From: an uncultured beta proteobacterium
GTDB taxonomy: Bacteria; Pseudomonadota; Gammaproteobacteria; Burkholderiales; Burkholderiaceae_B
Direction of reading: 5' to 3'
Assembly: GCA_903924715.1 (NCBI GenBank)
Contig: CAIYCP010000255.1
Span: 1 to 9,725 of the forward strand
Length of the DNA: 9,725 nt
In this document: piece after piece, positions 1 to 5,740 of the stretch
How positions within the stretch are numbered: the stretch's first letter is position 1
Layout of the letters: each line of letters opens with the position of its first letter
Program-made: the position numbers and the translations under genes
The notes under the pieces: generated by a model
The model's input: the letters and a program-made list of their open reading frames with translations, nothing else
Database searches by the model: none
What the model was told of the DNA's origin: nothing

Positions 1-323
1 ATATCCAGGGTTGCCACTAGGTGAGGGGCTGCGCCCGCCGTGCCTGCCGTACCGATGATCAGTGGCACGTTGAGCTTGCGTGCACCAAGGAGCACGGCGG
101 CCAGATCGCGCTTGGTGATAGAAGGGCTGGTTGCCATTTCACCCGAGCCCAAATAGACCGGGCCCGGGTCGACCGAGCCCATGTCACACCCGATGAAATC
201 GGGCTCACGTGCTAAGCCGGCGGCTAGCGCCTGTTCAGGGATGCCGTAGCCCAGTTGGCCAGAAGCCGAAAGCACCTTCAAGACGGGTGGTTTACGCGCG
301 AGTAATGCTTTGACGGCGCTCAT
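1..323 (-). CDS. AtuA family (DUF1446) protein, N-terminal part, cut by window edge
   Basis: The first 107 residues are visible and the rest lies beyond the left edge. The segment with SASGQLGYGIPE at residues 19-30, then FIGCDMGSVDPGP and a Gly/Ala-rich LIIGTAGTAGAAPH near residue 100, resembles the N-terminus of the acyclic terpene utilization AtuA family (DUF1446). AtuA itself is encoded with the geranyl-CoA carboxylase genes of Pseudomonas, but the biochemical role of the family is not established, and most homologues are not in terpene clusters. The ATG at 321-323 overlaps the TGA of the upstream DUF4387 gene (ATGA), and no strong ribosome binding site precedes it, so translational coupling is likely. 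In many bacteria these two families occur as adjacent genes or fused, which supports both calls. The terpene substrate should not be assumed here. The family call is fairly sure; the function is open. Confidence 0.8.
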   Translation of the reverse strand, partial: MSAVKALLARKPPVLKVLSASGQLGYGIPEQALAAGLAREPDFIGCDMGSVDPGPVYLGSGEMATSPSITKRDLAAVLLGARKLNVPLIIGTAGTAGAAPHLVATLD

Positions 324-625
324 ATTTCAAGATCCAGTAAAGGCACGTGCTGTTGAGCCCCATACACATCATGGTCGCCCGGAGAGCCCGAGACGATGGC
401 GCGTGGCATGGCAATTTTGATGGCGCGAGCCGCTTGGTAGGGCGTCACAATCACGTCGGCAGGCGCAACGTTGTAGAGCCGCGCTAACGCGGCAGGTTGT
501 AAGGTTGCGGCGCGCTTGGCGGCCTCAAACGCCTCGTCGGTCGGAAACATCAAATCAAACGATAAGGTCAACGGCCCTGCATTTTTGCTGCGTATCACCG
601 TGGCAATGTCTGTGAGTCGGGGCAC
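320..625 (-). CDS. DUF4387 domain protein
   Basis: A 101-residue soluble protein, close to the usual size of a stand-alone DUF4387 domain. Visible family signatures are RSKNAGP (residues 12-18), SFD (22-24), AIKIAMPR (68-75) and the C-terminal GDHDVYGAQQH (83-93). No signal peptide or membrane segment is present. The start is a GTG at 623-625, chosen because AGGAG lies 5 bp upstream and the signature begins directly after it. It is the first gene of a minus-strand operon and overlaps the AtuA-like gene by 4 bp. This agrees with the known pairing or fusion of the two families and suggests that they form one enzyme complex (inference). The activity of the domain is not known to me. Transcription probably starts from the promoter at 661-689, under control of the palindrome at 657-672. 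Confidence 0.85.
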   Translation of the reverse strand: MPRLTDIATVIRSKNAGPLTLSFDLMFPTDEAFEAAKRAATLQPAALARLYNVAPADVIVTPYQAARAIKIAMPRAIVSGSPGDHDVYGAQQHVPLLDLEI

Positions 626-630
626 ACGCG

Positions 631-635
631 CTCCT
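631..635 (-). promoter_or_regulatory. Shine-Dalgarno site deciding the GTG start of the DUF4387 gene
   Basis: AGGAG (within AAAGGAG) on the minus strand, 5 bp before a GTG codon. It is the strongest ribosome binding site near this gene and fixes the non-ATG start. Confidence 0.75.
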
Positions 636-656
636 TTATTATTATTTGGCTGATTG

Positions 657-672
657 ACTTGTTATAACAAGT
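657..672. promoter_or_regulatory. Perfect 16-bp palindrome, probable repressor operator
   Basis: ACTTGTTATAACAAGT is a perfect 16-bp inverted repeat. It covers the whole predicted -10 box of the minus-strand promoter, a classic position for a dimeric repressor that blocks RNA polymerase. The sequence does not tell the regulator family, and no regulator gene lies in this window. The half-site CAAGT recurs at 687-691 on the plus strand and at 790-794 on the minus strand, in other contexts. Confidence 0.55.
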
Positions 673-689
673 TACTGAAGTCGTGACAA
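661..689 (-). promoter_or_regulatory. sigma70-like promoter of the DUF4387-AtuA operon
   Basis: Reading the minus strand, TTGTCA (684-689) matches the -35 consensus at 5 of 6 positions, and TATAAC (661-666) matches the -10 consensus at 5 of 6. The spacer is exactly 17 bp. Transcription would begin near 654, giving a leader of about 30 nt that contains the AGGAG site. The match is seen directly; that it is active is inferred. Confidence 0.65.
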
Positions 690-794
690 GTGAATCATCG
701 AAGCAGCAGCCTCGGCGAGGCTGCCCTCTGAGGACGAGACGATTATTGATTGACCATTCGGTCTGATTCTGTTGAGATAGAGTCGATTCACTTG
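687..794. repeat. Separated 10-bp inverted repeat in the divergent intergenic region
   Basis: CAAGTGAATC at 687-696 is the exact reverse complement of GATTCACTTG at 785-794, with 88 bp between them. One arm overlaps the -35 region of the minus-strand promoter; the other lies about 90 bp before the start of the plus-strand binding protein gene. Such paired sites can bind one regulator on both sides of a divergent promoter region, but this is inference from position and symmetry only. Confidence 0.4.
706..724. repeat. GC-rich hairpin in the divergent intergenic region
   Basis: GCAGCCTC and GAGGCTGC form a perfect 8-bp stem with a 3-nt GGC loop. No T-run follows on either strand, so it does not look like an intrinsic terminator. 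It lies between the two divergent transcription units. The role is unknown; it might be a binding site or a chance structure. Confidence 0.35.
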
Positions 795-877
795 ATCATA
801 AAATTCGGCGCAAGTTTGACGTAGTGTTTTTAGCCTGTACCATCGCTCTTGCCGCCCTGCAGCCTCAGAGACTTCAC

Positions 878-881
878 GGAG
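878..881 (+). promoter_or_regulatory. Shine-Dalgarno site deciding the start of the Bug-type binding protein
   Basis: GGAG lies 5 bp before the ATG at 887. It favours this start over an in-frame GTG at 824, which would put 21 extra residues ahead of the twin-arginine signal peptide. Confidence 0.6.
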
Positions 882-886
882 ATGAA

Positions 887-1861
887 ATGGACCGTCGTCA
901 ATTTATAGAAGCAGGCTTTGCGCTAGGCGCGAGTATTGCTACGCCCGTGTTCGCACAACCTAAGTCGACCTATCCGACACAGACGATTAAGATGATCGTT
1001 GCGTTTGGTCCCGGCGGTTCGACCGACGTGACGGCCCGAATCATTTCAGCCAAACTGTACGATGAGCTTGGGCAGCGAGTCGTGATTGAAAATAAACCTG
1101 GTGGTGGTTCGAACATTGGAAGCGAGCTTGCCTCGCGCGCAGCGCCAGATGGCTACACGGTTTTTTTGGGCACCGTTGCCAATGCCATCAATATGTCGTT
1201 GTATAAAAATCCTGGTTACGATCTGATTCGCGACTTTGAACCGATTTCTATTTTGACGTCTGCGCCCGCGGTATTGGTCGTGACGCCAAAGTTGCCTGTG
1301 AATACCGTGCAAGAGTTGATTGCGCTGGCCCGCGCTAAGCCTGACAGCTTGAACTATGCGACCTCGGGTGTCGGCACAACGCCACACTTGGCCGGTGAAA
1401 TGCTTTTACAGCGATTCAACATCAAAATGACCCATGTCGCTTACAAGGGTGCGGCACCGGCCTTAACCGACACGATTGCGGGCGTGACACAACTGGGCTT
1501 TAAAACTGCGCTGTCTGCCATTCCAAGCATTCAGTCTGGTCAGTTAAAGGCTTTGGCGGTTTGCTCTGCCACGCGTCTGGCGCTGTTGCCTAATGTGCCG
1601 ACGATGGCTGAGGCGGGTGTGCCTGATTTTGAAATTACGTCTTGGAATGGTTTGTTTGCCCCCAGGGGAACGCCCGCCGATATCGTCGCAAAACTGAATC
1701 AAGCCTGCGCAAATATTTCGCGTATGAAAGATGTGCAAGACACTTTGGCCGCGCAGGCTGCCGATAGTCTAACCAGTACGCCTACTCAATTTAAAGCCTT
1801 CATTGAGGCCGAGATCACCAAGTGGGGCGCTGTTGTGAAGTCGACGGGCGCTCAAATTTAA
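887..1861 (+). CDS. Bug/TctC-family tripartite tricarboxylate transporter substrate-binding protein
   Basis: A 324-residue exported binding protein, the usual length of the Bug (TctC) family. It begins MDRRQFIEAG, a twin-arginine-like signal, followed by a hydrophobic stretch and a probable signal peptidase site VFA/Q after residue 23. The mature protein opens with the family hallmark YPTQTIKMIVAFGPGGSTD, then IENKPGGGSNIG and AAPDGYT. In TTT systems this periplasmic protein delivers a carboxylate to the TctA/TctB membrane components. Neither component is in this window, so it is an orphan binding protein, as is common in Burkholderiales. The ligand cannot be read from the sequence. The next gene, an SMP-30-like hydrolase, follows after 38 bp on the same strand and is probably co-transcribed. 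The divergent DUF4387/AtuA operon shares the upstream region, so joint regulation is plausible. Confidence 0.92.
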   Translation: MDRRQFIEAGFALGASIATPVFAQPKSTYPTQTIKMIVAFGPGGSTDVTARIISAKLYDELGQRVVIENKPGGGSNIGSELASRAAPDGYTVFLGTVANAINMSLYKNPGYDLIRDFEPISILTSAPAVLVVTPKLPVNTVQELIALARAKPDSLNYATSGVGTTPHLAGEMLLQRFNIKMTHVAYKGAAPALTDTIAGVTQLGFKTALSAIPSIQSGQLKALAVCSATRLALLPNVPTMAEAGVPDFEITSWNGLFAPRGTPADIVAKLNQACANISRMKDVQDTLAAQAADSLTSTPTQFKAFIEAEITKWGAVVKSTGAQI

Positions 1862-1890
1862 ATCGGCTTTATAAACTTGATTCACGAGAA

Positions 1891-1894
1891 GAGG
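1891..1894 (+). promoter_or_regulatory. Shine-Dalgarno site of the SMP-30-like gene
   Basis: GAGG lies 5 bp before the ATG at 1900. It supports that start over an in-frame ATG at 1822, which would lie inside the preceding gene and add 26 residues unlike the family. Confidence 0.6.
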
Positions 1895-1899
1895 TTTTG

Positions 1900-2820
1900 A
1901 TGTTTGTTCAGCAAGCGCCCGTGGTACAGATGTTCGACGTGTTTACTGAGATGCCTGCCGAGTTTCGTCGAACCGGCGTGCGCTCTGAGTGGGCAAATAT
2001 TAATCGAGGTGGTGCCGCGCTCGATTCGTTTCTTGAAGGGCCGGTTTTTGATGCGTCGGATAATCTGTATGTGACAGATATCATTTTTGGACGGATCTTT
2101 CGCATTGATCCCAAAGGCAACTGGGCTTTAATCGTCGAGTATGACGGCGAGCCTAATGGTATGAAGTTCTATTCAGAAAGTGAATTGTTGATTACGGATT
2201 ACAAAAACGGCTTGATGCGCTTGAATATCCACACGGGTGCGCTGGTCCCTCACTTGGTCAGACGCAACACCGAGGGCTTTAAGGGCGTCAATGACTTGAC
2301 CTGTGACTCGCAAGGCAATGTTTATTTCACCGATCAGGGTCAGTCGGGCATGCATGATCCCACGGGGCGGGTATACCGTTTGCGCCCCTCTGGCCAACTT
2401 GATTTATTGTTAAGCAATGTCCCGAGCCCAAATGGCATTGTGCTTTCGCCCGATGAAAAGGTCTTGTGGATTGCCGTGACGCGCGGCAATTGCGTCTGGC
2501 GCGCGCCGTTGATGCCTGATGGCAGTGTTGCGAAGGTTGGGCAGTTTTTTACGTCTCATGGCCCCAGTGGGCCCGATGGCATGGCGGTAGACGTTGCGGG
2601 CAATTTAGCGATCGCGAACCCAGGGTTAGGGTACGCATGGTTGGTCAACCATCGCGGTGAGCCGATCGGGGTATGGTCCAGTCCAAAGGGTTCAACAGTC
2701 ACCAACCTCGCGTTCGGTGGAAAGGATCGTCATACCTTGTATTGCACGGAGTCTGACTCGGCGACGATTTTGATCGCCCGCATGCCTCATCCGGGTGCTG
2801 TTGTGCACCGCGTAACTTAA
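1900..2820 (+). CDS. SMP-30/gluconolactonase/LRE family hydrolase
   Basis: A 306-residue cytoplasmic protein (no signal peptide), the normal size for the SMP-30/gluconolactonase/LRE-like six-bladed propeller. Family metal-site positions can be matched: Glu46 in SFLEGPVF, Asn131-Asp132 in GVNDLTCD, Asn178 in SPNGIVLSPD and Asp226 in GPDGMAVD. GNVYFTD and GRVYRL are typical blade strands. Members open lactone rings (for example of sugar acids) with a divalent metal ion. The substrate here is not evident. It follows the Bug-type binding protein by 38 bp and is probably in the same operon, so it may act on the imported compound or on a lactone derived from it (inference). A hairpin terminator follows. 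The family call is firm; calling it a gluconolactonase would be over-precise. Confidence 0.88.
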   Translation: MFVQQAPVVQMFDVFTEMPAEFRRTGVRSEWANINRGGAALDSFLEGPVFDASDNLYVTDIIFGRIFRIDPKGNWALIVEYDGEPNGMKFYSESELLITDYKNGLMRLNIHTGALVPHLVRRNTEGFKGVNDLTCDSQGNVYFTDQGQSGMHDPTGRVYRLRPSGQLDLLLSNVPSPNGIVLSPDEKVLWIAVTRGNCVWRAPLMPDGSVAKVGQFFTSHGPSGPDGMAVDVAGNLAIANPGLGYAWLVNHRGEPIGVWSSPKGSTVTNLAFGGKDRHTLYCTESDSATILIARMPHPGAVVHRVT

Positions 2821-2876
2821 ATTTGGTTTGTGGGGTTTTTGAGGTAATCCGTACGCGTTTAGAGCTTGTCTGTGCG

Positions 2877-2905
2877 AAAATAGCTCAGCTTACTTGAGCT
2901 ATTTT
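2877..2905 (+). terminator. Hairpin terminator after the SMP-30-like gene
   Basis: AAAATAGCTCA (2877-2887) and TGAGCTATTTT (2895-2905) form a perfect 11-bp stem with a 7-nt loop. The 3' arm ends in TTTT and the 5' arm begins with AAAA, so it could act in either direction. It lies 56 bp after the SMP-30 stop and before the propeller gene, separating the two units. The stem is not very GC-rich and GCTCG follows the T-run, so efficiency is uncertain. Confidence 0.6.
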
Positions 2906-2929
2906 GCTCGTCAAATTTTTTGGCCCTTT

Positions 2930-3937
2930 ATGCACAACTGCTGCCTGGTTATTCGCCATTTTTTTATCGCGGCCCTTGCGACGCTTGGCCTGCTTGTTAG
3001 CTCAGCGACCCTAGCGGGGCCTCCAATTTTGGTACTGAATTCCCTGAGTGCCAACGTCAGCGTGATTGATCCAGTCACTTACAAAGAGATCAAACGCGTC
3101 CCCGTCGGTAAAGAGCCTCACCATTTATATATGACGCCAGACAATCGGTCGGTGATGGTGGCAAACGCAGCAGGGGATTCAATTAGTTTTCTAGATCCCA
3201 ACACGGGTGACGTGCAGCGTACGCTCAAAGGAATCTCAGATCCCTACCATCTAAGATTTTCGCCGGATATGAAATGGTTTGTGACAGCGGCGAACCGACT
3301 CAATCACGTCGATATTTATCGCTGGGAAAACAAAAACGGCGAATTTCAAATGCAATTAGTCAAGCGGTTGCCCGCCGGGAAAACGCCTAGCCATATTGCG
3401 ATCGACAGCAAGAGTACGACCGCCTATTTCACGCTGCAAGATAGCCACGAACTGATGGCCGTTGATCTTGCGACGCAAAAGCCACTCTGGACCATCCCAG
3501 TGGGTAAAACGCCGGCAGACTTGTATTTGGCGCCGGATGACAAGACGCTGCTGATTGGTTTGACGGGCGCTGCTGAAGTTGAGGTCTATGACGTGTCGGG
3601 GGCTAAAGCGACATTAACCAAACGCATACCGACCGGAGAGGGCGCGCACGCGTTTCGGTCGCAGGGTGACAAACGGCATGTGTTCGTTAGCAACCGAGCT
3701 GCGAACACGATTAGTCGGATCGACTGGACAACACTGAAGGTTGTAGATACCTATCGAACGCCTGCGGGTCCGGACTGTATGGAAATGTTGGCAGATGGTA
3801 AGACCTTATTGTTTACCGCCCGTTGGGCCGGAAAACTGGTGGCCTTAGACATCGAAAAAAATGTCATTACACAACAAGTGCCTGTCGGCAAGTCGCCGCA
3901 TGGAGTTTGGACGCTGAACCATGCGAGTCGTCTCTAA
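2930..3937 (+). CDS. Exported seven-bladed YVTN/YncE-type beta-propeller protein
   Basis: A 335-residue protein with a Sec signal peptide (MHNCCLVIRHFF, hydrophobic core, probable cut after TLA at residue 29). The rest consists of about seven repeats of roughly 42 residues of the YVTN type: PVGKEPHHLYMTPD, GISDPYHLRFSPD, PAGKTPSHIAID, PVGKTPADLYLAPDD, a fifth with PTGEGAHAF, a sixth with TPAGPDCMEMLADG, and PVGKSPHGVW at the end. The N-terminal strand (ILVLNSLSANVSVIDP) would close the ring with the last repeat. Such periplasmic propellers usually bind partners or ligands; no catalytic motif is visible. The ATG at 2930 was preferred to an in-frame TTG at 2894, because that codon lies in the terminator hairpin and would add residues before the signal peptide. 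No clear ribosome binding site is seen. The gene overlaps the deacetylase gene by 17 bp, so the two are probably coupled. Confidence 0.85.
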   Translation: MHNCCLVIRHFFIAALATLGLLVSSATLAGPPILVLNSLSANVSVIDPVTYKEIKRVPVGKEPHHLYMTPDNRSVMVANAAGDSISFLDPNTGDVQRTLKGISDPYHLRFSPDMKWFVTAANRLNHVDIYRWENKNGEFQMQLVKRLPAGKTPSHIAIDSKSTTAYFTLQDSHELMAVDLATQKPLWTIPVGKTPADLYLAPDDKTLLIGLTGAAEVEVYDVSGAKATLTKRIPTGEGAHAFRSQGDKRHVFVSNRAANTISRIDWTTLKVVDTYRTPAGPDCMEMLADGKTLLFTARWAGKLVALDIEKNVITQQVPVGKSPHGVWTLNHASRL

Positions 3938-4769
3938 GGTTCTGCATGCGATCGGGCTATCGTCGATTGCGACGGCATTGTTTGCTGCGGTGGCAACCTG
4001 CGAACAACCTGTTTACCTTTCGTTTGATACCGGCCACATGCAGGTTGCACCGTTAGTAGCCGACGTTCTGCTGCGGCAAAATGTACGTGCGACATTTTTT
4101 TTAGCAAACGAACCCACCCGCACCGGCGGCACGAGTCTTGATGAGGTGTGGGCGCCTTGGTGGAAAGCGATGGCGCAACAAGGGCACGTTTTTGGCTCGC
4201 ATACCTTTGATCATGTGTATTGGTTAAGTGATACTGCCGACGGTCGCTTTGCAATGAGACCAAGTGCGGGCCCTCAAGCGGGCAAAAAACTGACCTGGAC
4301 GCCGGCGCAATATTGCACCGAGCTTAATCGCTCTGCGACGCGGTTTGAAGAAATGACAGGCGAAAAAATCTTGCCCTTGTTTCGTGCGGCGGGCGGAAAA
4401 ACATCGCCCGCACTCGTGCGCGCAGCACGAGAGTGTGGTTATGAGCATGTAGGCTGGGCCGCCGCAGGATTTTTGGGCGACGAGTTGTCAAGCGATCAGT
4501 ACCCGAACGCACTGTTGCTTGAGCGCGCTTTACGAAATATTCGCAGTGGCGATATCTTGGTGGCCCACTTAGGGATTTGGTCGCGCCAAGATCCGTGGGC
4601 GCCCGCCGTACTTGAACCCTTGATTGAGGGGCTTAAACAAAAAGGCTTTTGCTTCGCCACGATGGATACTCATCCGGCCTATCGTGAGAAAATTCGTACG
4701 CAACAGGTGCCGCTCAGCGCACCCACATCAACGCCAGAATTGCGAAAGACCAATGAATCGACTGACTGA
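3921..4769 (+). CDS. Exported polysaccharide deacetylase (NodB homology, CE4 type)
   Basis: A 282-residue protein with an N-terminal signal peptide, probable cleavage near AAVA/T at residue 25. NodB-fold motifs are in order: SFDTGH (34-39; usual form TFDDG), GSHTFDH (92-98) giving the two metal-ligand histidines His94 and His98, FRAAGG (154-159; usual RxPxG) and DILVAHLG (211-218) with His216. The first Asp of motif 1, the usual base, is present, but the second Asp, normally a metal ligand, is Thr37, and the Pro of motif 3 is Ala. I recall SFDTG forms among betaproteobacterial homologues, so this may be a subfamily trait rather than inactivation. The reaction would be removal of N- or O-acetyl groups from a periplasmic glycan; the substrate is unknown. 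The gene overlaps both neighbours by 17 bp. The C-terminal 25 residues are polar and probably disordered. Confidence 0.87.
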   Translation: MRVVSKVLHAIGLSSIATALFAAVATCEQPVYLSFDTGHMQVAPLVADVLLRQNVRATFFLANEPTRTGGTSLDEVWAPWWKAMAQQGHVFGSHTFDHVYWLSDTADGRFAMRPSAGPQAGKKLTWTPAQYCTELNRSATRFEEMTGEKILPLFRAAGGKTSPALVRAARECGYEHVGWAAAGFLGDELSSDQYPNALLLERALRNIRSGDILVAHLGIWSRQDPWAPAVLEPLIEGLKQKGFCFATMDTHPAYREKIRTQQVPLSAPTSTPELRKTNESTD

Positions 4770-5733
4770 ACTATTCGATCAGACACAGCAGTGGCTTTTT
4801 GAGTCACTGGTACAGCCCTTGCTATTTCATACTGGCATGAGCGGCGTGATCGAGGACGCTTATGACGGCACGATGTGGCTCTTGATTGGCTTATTGCAAA
4901 TTACGTTATTGGTGGTTGTTTTTGGTACGTTGCAACGGGCATGGCCAGCCGAGCCTGTGCGTGATCGTCAGCAAATTCGCATCGATTTTTTATATACCTT
5001 GATTCATCGGTTGGGTTTGTTTCGGTTAATTTTGTTTTTTACGACAGTGCCTCTCTGGGAGGTCATCGTTGGGCAGGCGCGTATCTGGGGCTTTTCGCCC
5101 TGGCACCTGGACGAGCTTTGGCCTGGCGTCACAGATGGGGCGGTCGCGAGCTTACTGCTTTATTTGGTGGTCTTTGATGCGGTCGAATATTTTTATCATC
5201 GCGCACAGCATCGGTTTAATTGGTTTTGGGGTTTACATTCGGTTCACCACAGTCAACGTCAAATGACGATGTGGAGTGATAATCGCAACCACTTGCTTGA
5301 TAGCTTGCTGCGTGATGTGGTGTTGGTGGTGGTTGCGCAGCTGATTGGCGTCAAGCCAGGGCAGTTTGTATTGATTGTGGTCTTGACACAATTGGTTGAA
5401 AGTTTCTCGCATGCGAACGTTCGCATGTGCTTTGGTAAATGGGGCGATCGCCTGTTGGTGAGTCCAAAGTTTCATCGGTTTCACCACTCATTGGCTTACG
5501 ACGAGTCAACTGCAGGCCCAGCCAAGGGTCACAACTTTTCTGTGTTGTTTCCGATTTGGGATATTTTGTTTCGCACCGCCAAGTTTGACACCGGCTATGT
5601 GCCAACTGGTGTGCATGATCAGCAGCCTGAAGCAGGCGGGCGCAACTATGGCCGAGGCTTTTGGGCCCAACAAAAGCTGGGTATTCAGCGAATGTTGGGT
5701 TCAAAAACAGCTGGGTTCAACGAAAATAGATGA
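4753..5733 (+). CDS. Membrane fatty acid hydroxylase / sterol desaturase family protein
   Basis: A 326-residue integral membrane protein with hydrophobic segments at about residues 41-61, 88-108, 128-147 and 184-215. The family's histidine clusters for a di-iron centre are complete: HRAQH (149-153), HSVHH (162-166), NRNH (177-180) and FHRFHH (240-245), with SHANV at 219-223. GHNFSVLFPIWDILFRT (259-275) is the typical C-terminal signature. Members hydroxylate or desaturate lipids using O2; the lipid here cannot be told. The ATG at 4753 was chosen because it starts just before the deacetylase stop (17-bp overlap), while an in-frame ATG at 4624 would add 43 basic residues encoded wholly within the deacetylase gene. 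It is the last gene of the three-gene operon and ends 7 bp from the stop of the convergent gene. Confidence 0.9.
   Translation: MNRLTELFDQTQQWLFESLVQPLLFHTGMSGVIEDAYDGTMWLLIGLLQITLLVVVFGTLQRAWPAEPVRDRQQIRIDFLYTLIHRLGLFRLILFFTTVPLWEVIVGQARIWGFSPWHLDELWPGVTDGAVASLLLYLVVFDAVEYFYHRAQHRFNWFWGLHSVHHSQRQMTMWSDNRNHLLDSLLRDVVLVVVAQLIGVKPGQFVLIVVLTQLVESFSHANVRMCFGKWGDRLLVSPKFHRFHHSLAYDESTAGPAKGHNFSVLFPIWDILFRTAKFDTGYVPTGVHDQQPEAGGRNYGRGFWAQQKLGIQRMLGSKTAGFNENR
5410..5427. repeat. Perfect 18-bp palindrome inside the hydroxylase gene
   Basis: CATGCGAACGTTCGCATG is its own reverse complement. It falls in codon register and encodes His-Ala-Asn-Val-Arg-Met around the conserved SHANV motif, so it may be a by-product of coding. 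No other copy was noticed in the window. Confidence 0.5.
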
Positions 5734-5740
5734 TCGTACG

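Noticed and set aside
706..724. GC-rich hairpin as an intrinsic terminator.
   Set aside because: No T-run follows on either strand and it lies between divergent genes, where a terminator has no obvious use.
750..778. TTGACC with a 17-bp spacer and TGAGAT as promoter of the Bug-type gene.
   Set aside because: The -10 matches only 3 of 6 consensus positions, and alternatives further downstream are no better, so no promoter was annotated for this gene.
1046..1387. Long open frame on the minus strand opposite the Bug-type gene.
   Set aside because: It is the reverse complement of a well-supported gene, has no family motif and no ribosome binding site of note.
2894..2929. In-frame TTG start for the propeller gene, adding 12 residues.
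   Set aside because: The TTG lies in the terminator hairpin and the added residues would precede a good signal peptide; ATG at 2930 fits better.
3921..3937. Possible frameshift joining the propeller and the deacetylase into one chain.
   Set aside because: The propeller is complete with its last repeat, and the deacetylase has its own ATG and signal peptide; a 17-bp overlap explains it.
4624..4752. Upstream ATG that would lengthen the hydroxylase by 43 residues.
   Set aside because: The extra stretch lies wholly inside the deacetylase gene in another frame and is basic and unlike the family N-terminus.
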